Part shown: positions 17,718-26,611 of the stretch, piece by piece
Layout: every line of letters begins with the position of its first letter
Numbering within the stretch: the first letter of the stretch is position 1
Assembly: GCF_947487805.1 (NCBI RefSeq)
Contig: NZ_CANKXW010000007.1
Coordinates: 1 to 64,000, forward strand
Length of the DNA stretch: 64,000 nt
From: an uncultured Tateyamaria sp.
GTDB taxonomy: Bacteria > Pseudomonadota > Alphaproteobacteria > Rhodobacterales > Rhodobacteraceae
Direction: 5' to 3'
Notes under the pieces: model-generated
Seen by the model: only the letters and a program-made list of their open reading frames with translations
What the model was told of the DNA's origin: nothing
The model's database searches: none
Program-made: the position numbers and the translations under genes

Positions 17718-20228
17718 ATGTTTCGGTTCATTCTATCCTTCTTTGGCGGGATTTTTACCACGGTCACCATGGGGGCGGCGATGGTCGCGCTGTCTGTGGG
17801 GGCGGTGTTCTGGATGTATGGCCGCGATTTGCCCAGCCACGAGTCGCTGGCGCAGTACCAGCCCGCCACGATCAGCCGGATCTATTCGGGCGAAGGTCAG
17901 ATCATCGACGAATTCGCGCAGGAGCGGCGTCTGTTCGCGCCGGCGGACACGATCCCGCCGCTGGTCAAACAGGCGTTCATCAGCGCCGAGGACAAGAATT
18001 TCTATACCCATGACGGTTATGACCTGCGCGGTATCGGGTCGGCCGCCTATGACGCCATCCGCAGCCGGGGCAGGGATGTGCGCGGGGCCTCGACCATCAC
18101 GCAGCAGGTGATGAAGAACTTTCTTCTGTCTGGCGACCGTCAGGCCGAACGCAAGATCAAGGAGATCATCCTCGCCGCCCGCGTCGAAGAGGCGCTGAGC
18201 AAGGAAAAGATCCTCGAGCTGTATATGAACGAGATTTTCCTTGGCCAGAACTCGTACGGTGTAGCGGCGGCCAGCCAGACCTATTTCAACAAGACGCTGA
18301 GCGATCTTGAACCCCATGAGGCGGCTTTTCTTGCCTCCTTGCCCAAGGCCCCGTCGGATTTCCATCCGGTGCGGCGCAAGGATCGGCTGATGGCACGCCG
18401 GAACTTTGTTCTCAAGGAAATGATGGAGAACGGGTATCTGGACGAGGCCACATACGAAAGCGAGCGCGCCATGCCGCTGCGGTCTGTGCAGAACGGTGAC
18501 TTTGAAAGCTTCAAGGCGGAACTGCCGCCGCGTGACTACTTCACCGATGAGATCCGCCGCCAGCTGAGCGAGGATTTCGGCGAGGGCGAGTTCTTTACCG
18601 GTGGTTATACCGTGCGCGCGACGATTGATGCGGAAATGCAGCCCGTGGCGGCCAAGGCATTGCGGCGGCAGCTGGAAAACTACGACCGTGGTTTGGGCAT
18701 CTGGCGCGGGACGGGCGAAAAGCTCGAGGCGGAACAGCTGGAAAACTGGGCCGAGGCGTTGGCGAATTTAACCGTGGCGCGCGACATCGATCTGAATGGC
18801 GTCTGGCGGCCTGCGGTGGTGCTGGAGGTGGGCGATCAGGAGATGCGTCTGGGCATCGAGGGCTGGACCGAGGATGAGCCTGCGCCGGTCGTCCCGCGCG
18901 AGGACATTCGCTGGGTCAAGGGCAGCTTTTTCGACAATTTCGAACCCGGTGACGTGGTGCATGTGCGCGCCATGACCGAGGACGGCGATGGGTCGTTCAT
19001 CCGCTGGACACTGCGGCAGGTGCCACGTGTGCAGGGCGGTTTCGTGGCGATGGACGTCAACACGGGCCGCGTGATCGCGATGCAGGGCGGGTTCAGCTAC
19101 CAGCATTCGGTGTTCAACCGTGCCACACAGGCCAAGCGCCAGCCCGGCTCGTCCTTCAAGCCTTTTGTCTATGCCGCAGCGCTCGACAGCGGCTATTCGC
19201 CCGCAACGATCGTGGTGGACGCACCCATCGAGATCAACACGCCGCAGGGCCTGTGGCGTCCGCGCAATTCGTCGAACCAGTTCTACGGGCCGACGCCCCT
19301 GCGGACGGGTATCGAACGCTCGCGGAACCTGATGACGATCCGTCTGGCCGAAGAGGTCGGAATGGACGTTGTGGCCGACTATGCAGAGCGGTTCGGTGTT
19401 TATGAAAATATGGGCCGGTTCCTCGCCAACTCGCTGGGATCCGAAGAGACAACGCTGTACCAGATGGTGTCGGCCTACGCGATGTTTGCCAATGGCGGCG
19501 AACGGGTACAGCCGACGCTGATCGACCGTGTGCAGGATCGGTTCGGGCGGACGGTTTACCGCCATGACGAGCGGACCTGCCGGGATTGCACGCAGCTGGC
19601 GAGCCTTGATCCGGGCTTTGCGCCGCGGGTGATTTCCAACCGTGAGCGGGTGATGGACCCGATCACCGCCTATCAGCTGACATCGATGATGAAGGGTGTG
19701 GTGGACCGCGGCACGGCGTCGAAGACGGTCAACCTGTCGGTGCCGATTGCGGGCAAGACGGGCACGACCAACGACGCCAAGGATGTGTGGTTCGTGGGGT
19801 TCTCGTCCAACATCGTGGCGGGCTGTTACATCGGCTATGACCAGCCGCGGTCCCTGGGCAAGGGGGCATCGGGCGGCGGCATGTGCGGGCCGGTCTTTGC
19901 GTCGTTCATGCGCGAGGCGATCAGCAAATATGGCGGCGGTGCGTTTGAGGTTCCGGAAGGCGGCCAATTCATCAAGATCGACCGGTTCACAGGCGCGCGG
20001 TTGAGCGATTCCGCCACGGGCGACAATGTTGTGGCCGAGTATTTCCGCGACGGCGAAGAGCCGATCTTTGGCATCACCTTTGACGGTGGGTTTGCCATGG
20101 GGGCCGATCTGCCGCTCTTTGAGGAAGCGGGCGGCGGTGGTCGTCAGGTCACCACGTCCACCGGCAAGAAGGCGGTTGTGGGGCCCAAGGCGAATTTCGG
20201 CACTCTCAGTTCCGGTGGGCTTTACTAG
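17718..20228 (+). CDS. mrcA: Penicillin-binding protein 1A (bifunctional transglycosylase/transpeptidase)
   Basis: This 836-residue inner-membrane enzyme polymerises and cross-links peptidoglycan. It has one N-terminal membrane helix (about 5-35). In the glycosyltransferase domain the catalytic Glu is in SAEDKNFYTHDG, with GASTITQQVMKN and RKIKEIILAARVE. An OB-like insert (about 370-450) precedes the transpeptidase domain with SSFK (Ser478), SRN and GKTGTTNDAKD. All catalytic motifs are intact and the order is that of class A PBP1A. The upstream in-frame ATG at 17658 would place residues before the membrane helix; 17718 is preferred. Together with AmiC and RodZ it forms a wall-growth cluster. 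Confidence 0.95.
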   Translation: MFRFILSFFGGIFTTVTMGAAMVALSVGAVFWMYGRDLPSHESLAQYQPATISRIYSGEGQIIDEFAQERRLFAPADTIPPLVKQAFISAEDKNFYTHDGYDLRGIGSAAYDAIRSRGRDVRGASTITQQVMKNFLLSGDRQAERKIKEIILAARVEEALSKEKILELYMNEIFLGQNSYGVAAASQTYFNKTLSDLEPHEAAFLASLPKAPSDFHPVRRKDRLMARRNFVLKEMMENGYLDEATYESERAMPLRSVQNGDFESFKAELPPRDYFTDEIRRQLSEDFGEGEFFTGGYTVRATIDAEMQPVAAKALRRQLENYDRGLGIWRGTGEKLEAEQLENWAEALANLTVARDIDLNGVWRPAVVLEVGDQEMRLGIEGWTEDEPAPVVPREDIRWVKGSFFDNFEPGDVVHVRAMTEDGDGSFIRWTLRQVPRVQGGFVAMDVNTGRVIAMQGGFSYQHSVFNRATQAKRQPGSSFKPFVYAAALDSGYSPATIVVDAPIEINTPQGLWRPRNSSNQFYGPTPLRTGIERSRNLMTIRLAEEVGMDVVADYAERFGVYENMGRFLANSLGSEETTLYQMVSAYAMFANGGERVQPTLIDRVQDRFGRTVYRHDERTCRDCTQLASLDPGFAPRVISNRERVMDPITAYQLTSMMKGVVDRGTASKTVNLSVPIAGKTGTTNDAKDVWFVGFSSNIVAGCYIGYDQPRSLGKGASGGGMCGPVFASFMREAISKYGGGAFEVPEGGQFIKIDRFTGARLSDSATGDNVVAEYFRDGEEPIFGITFDGGFAMGADLPLFEEAGGGGRQVTTSTGKKAVVGPKANFGTLSSGGLY

Positions 20229-20274
20229 ATGACGCGCGACGCGCTTTGACGGGCCATGCGGCCCGCAAAGACGC

Positions 20275-20302
20275 CCCGCCCGCCATCCCGCATTCGGGCG
20301 GG
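20275..20302 (+). terminator. Hairpin between mrcA and prfB
   Basis: CCCGCCCG and CGGGCGGG form a perfect 8-bp stem with a 12-base loop, just after a smaller GGGCC-ATGC-GGCCC stem. No T-run follows, so termination is uncertain. Confidence 0.3.
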
Positions 20303-20368
20303 TCCTGACCTTGTGGCGGCGCGATCCTTGGTCTATTTCAAGGCTCTGCACTGCAAGAGGGATCCGCG

Positions 20369-21493
20369 ATGCGCGCCGAAATTCAGAACATCGTTGGTGA
20401 GATCGAGAAGTCGGTTGCGCTGTTGGCGCAACGGCTGGATGTGGAGACAGCGCCCCATCGGTTGGAAGAGTTCAATGCCCGTGTCGAGGACCCCAATCTG
20501 TGGGATGATCCGGACGCGGCACAGAAGCTGATGCGCGAGCGGCAGATGCTGGTCGACGCCATGGAGACCCATGACCGCATCAAGCAGGAGCTTGCGGACA
20601 ATATCGAGCTGATCGAGCTGGGCGAGATGGAGGACGACGCCGAGGTCGTCACGGATGCAGAGGATGCGCTCAAGTCGCTGGCGGAGACGGCGGCGCAGAA
20701 GGAGCTGGAGGCGCTCTTGGATGGTGAGGCCGATGGCAATGACACCTTCCTTGAGATCAACGCAGGCGCTGGTGGCACGGAAAGCTGTGACTGGGCGTCG
20801 ATGCTGGCCCGCATGTATGTGCGGTGGGCGGAAAAGCAGGGCTATAAGGTCGAGCTGCAATCGGAGAGCGCGGGAGACGAGGCGGGCATCAAATCGGCCA
20901 CCTACAAGATTTCCGGCACCAATGCCTATGGTTGGCTGAAATCCGAGAGCGGTGTGCACCGGCTGGTGCGGATCTCGCCCTACGATTCGGCGGCCAAGCG
21001 GCACACGTCGTTCAGTTCGGTCTGGGTCTATCCGGTGGTGGACGACAATATCGAGATCGAAGTGAACCCGGCGGACATTCGCATCGATACCTACCGGTCA
21101 TCCGGCGCGGGCGGACAGCACGTGAACACCACCGATTCCGCTGTGCGGATCACCCATGCGCCCACAGGCATCGTCGTCACGAGTTCCGAGAAATCACAGC
21201 ACCAGAACCGCGACATCGCGATGAAGGCGCTGAAATCCCGGCTGTACCAGCTGGAACTGGACAGGCGGAACGCGGCCATCAACGAGGCCCATGACGCCAA
21301 GGGCGACGCAGGCTGGGGCAACCAGATCCGGTCTTATGTGCTGCAACCCTACCAGATGGTGAAGGATTTGCGAACCAATCACGAAACCTCTGATACCAAG
21401 GGGGTATTGGACGGAGATCTGGACGGGTTCATGGCGGCCACGCTGGCGCTGGATGTGTCCGGGAAATCGCGTGCGGAGGCGCAGGCCGACTGA
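20369..21493 (+). CDS. prfB: Peptide chain release factor 2
   Basis: RF2 reads UGA and UAA stop codons and triggers peptide release. This 374-residue protein has the catalytic GGQ at residues 248-250 in [10 protein letters not shown]. The stop-recognition tripeptide position (203-205) reads SPY rather than the SPF of E. coli RF2; a tyrosine here is, as far as I recall, usual for alphaproteobacteria. Unlike E. coli, the frame is continuous, with no programmed +1 frameshift stop near codon 25. The start ATG follows AAGAGGGATCC. Confidence 0.96.
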   Translation: MRAEIQNIVGEIEKSVALLAQRLDVETAPHRLEEFNARVEDPNLWDDPDAAQKLMRERQMLVDAMETHDRIKQELADNIELIELGEMEDDAEVVTDAEDALKSLAETAAQKELEALLDGEADGNDTFLEINAGAGGTESCDWASMLARMYVRWAEKQGYKVELQSESAGDEAGIKSATYKISGTNAYGWLKSESGVHRLVRISPYDSAAKRHTSFSSVWVYPVVDDNIEIEVNPADIRIDTYRSSGAGGQHVNTTDSAVRITHAPTGIVVTSSEKSQHQNRDIAMKALKSRLYQLELDRRNAAINEAHDAKGDAGWGNQIRSYVLQPYQMVKDLRTNHETSDTKGVLDGDLDGFMAATLALDVSGKSRAEAQAD

Positions 21494-21536
21494 TCGGTGC
21501 GCGCACCCCGCCGCAGAGCAACGCGAGGGGGCGGGT

Positions 21537-22946
21537 ATGATCGATGCAGGTGCGCTGGAGCTGAGATCGCAGATGGATGCGGGCACCTTGGGTGCCGAAG
21601 AGGTGATGGCCGAAACGCTGGCACGGATCGCGGCGGTCAATGGTCAGGTCAATGCCATCGTGTCCCTGCGCGATCCGGATGAATTGATGGCGGAGGCGCG
21701 CGCCGCCGATACCCGCCCGCCCGCCGGGTGGCTTCATGGCATTCCGATTGCGGTCAAGGATCTGGCAAATGCGGCCGGTCTGCCCACGTCCATGGGATCG
21801 CCGCTGTTCAAGGGGCAGATCGCGGCACAGGACGATATCGCGGTCGCGCGGATGCGCGCGGCGGGTGCGATTGTCATTGGCAAGACGAACACCCCCGAAT
21901 TCGGGCTCGGTTCGCACAGTTTCAACCCGGTCTTTGGCGTGACGCGCAACCCCTACGACACCAGCCGCAGCGCGGGTGGATCGTCGGGCGGGGCGGGGGC
22001 TGCGCTGGCCACCGGCATGCTGAGCGTGGCGGACGGCTCTGACATGATGGGGTCGTTGCGCAACCCGGCGGCGTGGAACAACGTCTATGGCATGCGGCCC
22101 AGTTGGGGGCTGGTGCCGTCAGAGCCGCAGGGCGACAGTTTCTTGCATCAACTGGCGACCAATGGCCCGATGGCGCGCAACCCGCGGGATCTGGCGGCCT
22201 TGCTGGACACCATGGCGGGCGGCGATCCACGTCAGCCGCACGGGTTTGCCTTGCCGCCCGTTCTGCCGCGGTTGCAGGCCCGGTCCGAGGGGCTGCGGCT
22301 GGGCTGGCTGGGCGACTGGGGTGGGGCGTTGCCGATGGAGGCGGGTATTCTCGACATCTGCGACCACGCTCTGCGCCAGATGGAAGGGCTGGGCGTTGCG
22401 GTGGATGTGTTGAATGCGCCTTTTGACCGCGATGCGATCTGGTCGTCCTGGATCACCCTGCGCAGTTGGTCCGTGGCCTGTGGCCTGGGCCCGATCCATG
22501 CGGATACGGCGCTGCGCGATGGGCTCAAGGACACGGCCATCTGGGAAATTGAACGCGGGTTGGCCCTGTCGGCCATGCAGGTCAACGAGGCCAGCACCCT
22601 GCGGTCGCAGTGGTTCCGGGCGGCGGCGACGCTTTTTGACACCTATGACGTGCTGGCACTGCCCTCGGCACAGATGTGGCCGTTTGATGCGGACATCGAT
22701 TGGCCGCGCGAAGTGGCGGGGCAGGGCATGGACACCTATCACCGCTGGATGGAGGTCGTGATCGCGGCCAGTCTGTTGGGCCTGCCGGTGGTCAACGTGC
22801 CCGTGGGCTTTGGCGGGGGGCATGACCTGCCGATGGGCCTGCAACTGATCGGACGGCGCGGCAGCGATGCAAAGTTGCTGCAATTGGCCGCGGCATGGCA
22901 TGATGCGACCGGGTGGCCGGACCAAAGGCGCCCTACGCTGACCTGA
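21537..22946 (+). CDS. Amidase signature family enzyme
   Basis: This 469-residue enzyme has the amidase-signature Ser-cisSer-Lys triad: Lys in GIPIAVKDLANAAG, the cis-Ser in SAGGSSGGAGAALA, and the nucleophile Ser in GSDMMGSLRNPA. The usual GGS before the nucleophile reads MGS here. ATG 21537 is chosen because GAGGGGGCGG precedes it. The family spans acetamidase-like enzymes, aryl acylamidases and GatA; the absence of gatB/gatC neighbours and the sequence context argue against GatA. It lies downstream of prfB and 13 bases before a DUF2189 gene, perhaps in one transcript. The substrate is unknown. Confidence 0.87.
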   Translation: MIDAGALELRSQMDAGTLGAEEVMAETLARIAAVNGQVNAIVSLRDPDELMAEARAADTRPPAGWLHGIPIAVKDLANAAGLPTSMGSPLFKGQIAAQDDIAVARMRAAGAIVIGKTNTPEFGLGSHSFNPVFGVTRNPYDTSRSAGGSSGGAGAALATGMLSVADGSDMMGSLRNPAAWNNVYGMRPSWGLVPSEPQGDSFLHQLATNGPMARNPRDLAALLDTMAGGDPRQPHGFALPPVLPRLQARSEGLRLGWLGDWGGALPMEAGILDICDHALRQMEGLGVAVDVLNAPFDRDAIWSSWITLRSWSVACGLGPIHADTALRDGLKDTAIWEIERGLALSAMQVNEASTLRSQWFRAAATLFDTYDVLALPSAQMWPFDADIDWPREVAGQGMDTYHRWMEVVIAASLLGLPVVNVPVGFGGGHDLPMGLQLIGRRGSDAKLLQLAAAWHDATGWPDQRRPTLT

Positions 22947-22959
22947 GGAGGACCAGCCC

Positions 22960-23754
22960 ATGACCGCGCGCGTTGCTCATCCGTCCCAGATGCCCACCGG
23001 GATGCCTTCGCTGACGCCGCCGCCCACGGGGTTCATCGCCCATGCCCTTCGCGCAGGGTGGCGGGATTTCCGCGCGGCCCCGGGCTTTGGTCTGTTGACG
23101 GGGGGTGGTGCCGTGGCCGCTGGTTGGATGCTTTTTGCGCTGACCGTGTGGGCCGGGCATACGTTCTGGTTGATCCTTGCCGTGTTCGGGTTTCCGCTGA
23201 TCGCGCCCTTGTGCGCCTTAGGCACATATGAGGTGTCGCGCCGGATCGGGGCAGGGCTGCCGGCGGATGCGGGCACCGTTCTCGGCCGGTTGTGGCGGAC
23301 GCGGGGCGGTCAGCTGCCGTGGCTGTCGATGCTGATGGTGGTGGCGCTCCTGTTCTGGTTCTTTCTGGGGCATATGATCTTTGCCCTGTTTCTGGGTCTG
23401 AAGCCGATGGTGAACGTGACCACGTCGCTTGAAGTGTTCCTGACCGCGGATGGGCTGATGATGCTGGCCTTGGGGTCTGCGGTGGGGGCGGTGTTTGCCT
23501 TGGTCTTTTTTGCGATCTGCGTGCTGGGCCTGCCGATGCTGCTTGCGCGCGAGGTGGATTACATGACCGCCATTCTGGGCAGTGCGGCCCATGTGCAGGC
23601 GCATCCGGGGCCGATGCTGGGCTGGGCCGCGGTCATCGTCGCGCTGGTGTTTCTGGCGATGCTGCCGGGCTTGATCGGGCTGGTCGTGGTGCTGCCATGG
23701 CTGGGCCACGCATCGTGGCACGTCTACGCCCAGATGGCGTCGGGCGCGCGCTAG
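22960..23754 (+). CDS. DUF2189 integral membrane protein
   Basis: This 264-residue protein has an N-terminal soluble stretch and about six hydrophobic segments. Segments such as GWRDFRAAPGFGLLTGG and FGFPLIAPLCALGTYEVSRR are typical of the DUF2189 family, whose function is unknown. AGGAGGACC precedes the start. Its last four bases overlap the convergent 72-residue gene. Confidence 0.82.
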   Translation: MTARVAHPSQMPTGMPSLTPPPTGFIAHALRAGWRDFRAAPGFGLLTGGGAVAAGWMLFALTVWAGHTFWLILAVFGFPLIAPLCALGTYEVSRRIGAGLPADAGTVLGRLWRTRGGQLPWLSMLMVVALLFWFFLGHMIFALFLGLKPMVNVTTSLEVFLTADGLMMLALGSAVGAVFALVFFAICVLGLPMLLAREVDYMTAILGSAAHVQAHPGPMLGWAAVIVALVFLAMLPGLIGLVVVLPWLGHASWHVYAQMASGAR

Positions 23755-23969
23755 ACCGCGCTGTCACGCCCCATCGCCACCAGTTCCGCATGGAGCGCTG
23801 TGGCGCGCGCGTCGCCAGTCTCGAGCGCAAAGACATAGGCGTGCGTCAGAAAGAAGCCGCGGGCATCGTCGGTCTCTGCCGCCTGCGCCGCCTCGTTATA
23901 GAGGGCCACAAGCGCCGCGTGGTCATGTTCGGTATGCGCGGCCAGCAACCGCGCATCCAGATCCGTCAT
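23751..23969 (-). CDS. Small conserved protein coupled to the Rieske oxygenase
   Basis: A 72-residue soluble, acidic, Ala-rich helical protein (MTDLDARLLAAHTEHDHAAL) that resembles one tetratricopeptide-like helix pair. Its ATG overlaps the stop codon of the oxygenase gene (ATGA), so it should be translationally coupled to it. That context points to a role in the same process, perhaps as a partner or chaperone, but this is inference. Longer starts upstream run inside the oxygenase gene and are not credible. Confidence 0.65.
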   Translation of the reverse strand: MTDLDARLLAAHTEHDHAALVALYNEAAQAAETDDARGFFLTHAYVFALETGDARATALHAELVAMGRDSAV

Positions 23970-25120
23970 TCCGCCGCCTGCGCGCGCGCGCGGGATGCGC
24001 ACATACGTTCGGCCACCCAGTCGTGGAACAGATGCGTGGGGCTGTCCATTGCGGGCGAAAACCGGCCTCCGTCGAACATCGGCGCGTGGCGCCCGCGCTG
24101 CATGCCCTCGACGACAAAGATGTCCTCTTCGAATACGGTCTTCCACTGCGCGGTGTTGCGGGCGCGCAGATCGGCGTCTGTCTCAGGCTGCGCATAGTAA
24201 AGATGCACGTGCTCCGTCGTCTGCTCTGGGCCGTTCGGTACCAGAACGATGGCAAAGGTGTGATCCCGGTGGACGCCTAGCAGAACATTAGGGAAGGCGG
24301 AGATGTACTCCGCCGCCGTGTCCCACATTTCGCCCAGCCCGTCGAAATCCGGAAACCGCGCGCCATCCTTCCCTTGCAACTGGCGGTACACCCACGTGCC
24401 CTGTCCGGAAAACAGGCCCGGTTCCTCGATATGGTAGTGATCCTCCAGCCGGGAATAGCTGTTCAGTCCGGGATGCACCCAAGGCAGGTGGTAGCTTTCG
24501 CAATAGTTCTCGACCGCCAGCTTCCAGTTGCAATTGACGGTCAGCTCGAACCGGCTGTCTGCGCCGCCGTGATAAACGGGTTTGTCGAACTCGGCCCAAC
24601 GTGCCAACAGGGTGGCATTCGCCGTCTCGAAATCCGGCGCGTCGCCCGACAGGTTGATCCACACAACGTCCAGCCAGATATGGCTGCGCACCTCGATCAG
24701 ACCCAGCAGACCGCGGTCGATACCGTCGGCTGTGTTCTGACCCGGTCCGCCCACATGCGGGGTGGAGACAAGCCGCCCCTCTGTGGAATAGCACCAGCTG
24801 TGATAGGGGCAGCGGATTGCCCCTTCGATCTTGCGGGGTGCATCGACAAGGATCATGCCGCGGTGGCGGCAGATGTTCTGGAACACGCGCACCGTGCCGG
24901 ATTTGTCCCGGATCATCAGCAGGGGAATGTCCAAAAAGGTGACAGGCACCGCATCGCCGATTTCCGGCACATCCGCGGCCACACCAAGGCCGGACCAGCC
25001 CGACATCAGCAGCGCCTCGCGTTCCTCGGCATAGACACCGGCATCGATGTAATGCGCGTTGGGCAATCCATTGGCGGTCGAAATCGGTTGGCGCACCGCG
25101 CTCAGGTCTGTCCGGTCCAT
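23966..25120 (-). CDS. Rieske non-haem iron oxygenase, alpha subunit
   Basis: This 384-residue oxygenase has a Rieske [2Fe-2S] domain with CRHRG (Cys84, His86) and CPYHSW (Cys104, His107), and a catalytic domain with the mononuclear-iron histidines 211 and 216 in ESYHLPWVH. The residue bridging the two metal sites (208) is Glu, not the usual Asp. Glu at this site marks quaternary-ammonium oxygenases such as carnitine and glycine-betaine monooxygenases. No reductase gene is adjacent. The ATG pair 25120/25123 follows GGAG; 25120 gives the better six-base spacing. A substrate such as a methylated amine is a reasonable guess only. Confidence 0.88.
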   Translation of the reverse strand: MDRTDLSAVRQPISTANGLPNAHYIDAGVYAEEREALLMSGWSGLGVAADVPEIGDAVPVTFLDIPLLMIRDKSGTVRVFQNICRHRGMILVDAPRKIEGAIRCPYHSWCYSTEGRLVSTPHVGGPGQNTADGIDRGLLGLIEVRSHIWLDVVWINLSGDAPDFETANATLLARWAEFDKPVYHGGADSRFELTVNCNWKLAVENYCESYHLPWVHPGLNSYSRLEDHYHIEEPGLFSGQGTWVYRQLQGKDGARFPDFDGLGEMWDTAAEYISAFPNVLLGVHRDHTFAIVLVPNGPEQTTEHVHLYYAQPETDADLRARNTAQWKTVFEEDIFVVEGMQRGRHAPMFDGGRFSPAMDSPTHLFHDWVAERMCASRARAQAAE

Positions 25121-25230
25121 CATGTTCTCCAGCAAGCTCTGCCAAAGGATACAGATTGCCGAACGGCCCGCATGCGCGTTTTCGACTGGATTTGCCTGTG
25201 GCCGACACCCCAAGGTGCCGGCTCTGTCTG

Positions 25231-25671
25231 TCAGCCGCGCCGCTGTTGTTGAGGGAGTGCGCCGGGCAGCGGGCGGGTGGCGTGATCGATACGGAACGGG
25301 ATAATCTCTGCCGTTTCCGTCATTTCCGCCGGACTTTCACCCGCAAGTGTCAAAAGACCATCCGTGAGTGTCGGCCCTTGGTTTTGCCTGACGCGTATCG
25401 CGTTGTTGGCCAACCGCATATTCCGGTCGGTTTGGACGTCGAACTCAACCACGTCACCGACGGCGAAAAACGCGTCGCATTGCGCTTGCGGTTCCGGGTT
25501 GGCCAGAAACGCAAGATCGCCTTGGTCTTCACACCAAATAACGGCCTTTTGGTCGGCCGCATCGCTCCAGAGAATAACACCAATCATTTTTCTACCCAAA
25601 GTTGGTCGGGTATCATCAAACTCAATTATAGACATGTAATACATGGTAAAGTCGGCAACGTACGCTTGCAT
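25231..25671 (-). CDS. Conserved hypothetical protein, small beta-rich fold
   Basis: A 146-residue soluble protein not assigned to a known function. Its core (about residues 25-100) alternates short strands, with GVILWSD, KAVIWCEDQGDLAFL and GDVVEFDV, a pattern loosely like a cold-shock/OB barrel. The tail is disordered and rich in Pro and Gln. The start at 25671 follows a weak GGA; ATG 25635 is an alternative. It is divergent from the HTH regulator at 25814, and their spacer holds a strong inverted repeat, so the regulator probably controls it. Confidence 0.6.
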   Translation of the reverse strand: MQAYVADFTMYYMSIIEFDDTRPTLGRKMIGVILWSDAADQKAVIWCEDQGDLAFLANPEPQAQCDAFFAVGDVVEFDVQTDRNMRLANNAIRVRQNQGPTLTDGLLTLAGESPAEMTETAEIIPFRIDHATRPLPGALPQQQRRG

Positions 25672-25707
25672 TTTGTGTCCATAAGAGTATCGTCCGGGTG
25701 CATTTTG

Positions 25708-25735
25708 GCGTCATGTGTGACGCGATATAGCGTCA
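25708..25735. promoter_or_regulatory. Candidate operator: three GCGTCA half-sites
   Basis: GCGTCA (25708-25713), TGACGC (25718-25723) and GCGTCA (25730-25735) alternate in orientation, with 4- and 6-base spacers. The first two form a perfect 16-base inverted repeat. The array lies in the 142-base spacer between the hypothetical gene (minus) and the HTH regulator (plus). Confidence 0.5.
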
Positions 25736-25813
25736 AGATGCCGAAAAAGACCTGTAATCATGATCACTTTACGAATTCCACTCCGATTGATTACGTTCTG
25801 AAAAGAGAAAGAA

Positions 25814-26611
25814 ATGGCGGAAACACGCAGATCACCGGCGGAGTTACGCAGTATGTTTGGCGAGAATTTGCGGATTCTCGCCCAGGCGTACCCGTCCGTG
25901 TCTGAACTGTCGCGGCAGCTTGGGATCAACCGAACCCAGTTCAACCGCTATTTGTCGGGCGAAAGTTTCCCCCGACCCGACGTGTTGGCGCGGATTTGCG
26001 CCTTTTTTGACGTGGACGCGCGTGTTCTGCTTGAACCTGTTGCGTCGATCATGTCCGGCACCGACGCAATCAACGGCCCCATTCTCAAGGATTTCATCGG
26101 TGCGGGTGTCAAGACCGTGACCGAAAGTACGTTTCCGTCGGGCTTTTACCGGTTTTCGCGCCGCAGTTTTCTGGACAGCAACCGGTTTGTCGTGGGCCTG
26201 GTCTGGGTTTTCCGCGAGGGTGACGCCACCTATGTCCGGGGCTACGAGGCGCGCGCCGCGATGGAGGCGCAGGGGCTGGGGCAGGGCAGCAGTGCCCGCG
26301 AGTTCCGCGGCCTCATCATCCGCCACGAAGACGGCGTATCGGCGATGATCTCGCGCAAGGGCGCGATGACCGCGTCGTTCAATTTCCTCAGCCGGATCAC
26401 ATCCTTCGAGAACAATTACTGGGTGGGATATGTCGCCCGCACCGTCCGCGACCTGCCGGACGCGGAGAGGGTGGTGCGCATGGTCTACGAGCACCTTGGC
26501 CAGGATATTGGCCGGGCCAAGGCGGCGTCGAAGTCGGGCGGCTATTGCGGGATCGAGGGGCTGTTGCCCTTTCACCAGCGCCTGTTGCAGCCCGACGCGC
26601 CGTTTCGTTAA
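25814..26611 (+). CDS. XRE-type HTH transcriptional regulator with large C-terminal domain
   Basis: This 265-residue protein has an N-terminal helix-turn-helix (about residues 15-75, SVSELSRQLGINRTQFNRYLSGESFPRPDVLARI), typical of XRE/lambda Cro-like proteins. It is followed by a 190-residue C-terminal domain of mixed strands and helices with no motif I recognise, possibly a ligand or signal domain. The start follows an AGAGAAAG site. The gene is divergent from the small hypothetical, with a repeat array in the spacer that it may bind. Its final four bases overlap the convergent ilvH. Confidence 0.78.
   Translation: MAETRRSPAELRSMFGENLRILAQAYPSVSELSRQLGINRTQFNRYLSGESFPRPDVLARICAFFDVDARVLLEPVASIMSGTDAINGPILKDFIGAGVKTVTESTFPSGFYRFSRRSFLDSNRFVVGLVWVFREGDATYVRGYEARAAMEAQGLGQGSSAREFRGLIIRHEDGVSAMISRKGAMTASFNFLSRITSFENNYWVGYVARTVRDLPDAERVVRMVYEHLGQDIGRAKAASKSGGYCGIEGLLPFHQRLLQPDAPFR

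Noticed and set aside
20369-20470. A programmed frameshift in prfB, as in E. coli.
   Set aside because: The frame is continuous from the ATG; no in-frame UGA and shift site was found.
21453-21537. Upstream start for the amidase gene.
   Set aside because: The extra residues overlap the end of prfB and have no family match; ATG 21537 has the better ribosome-binding site.
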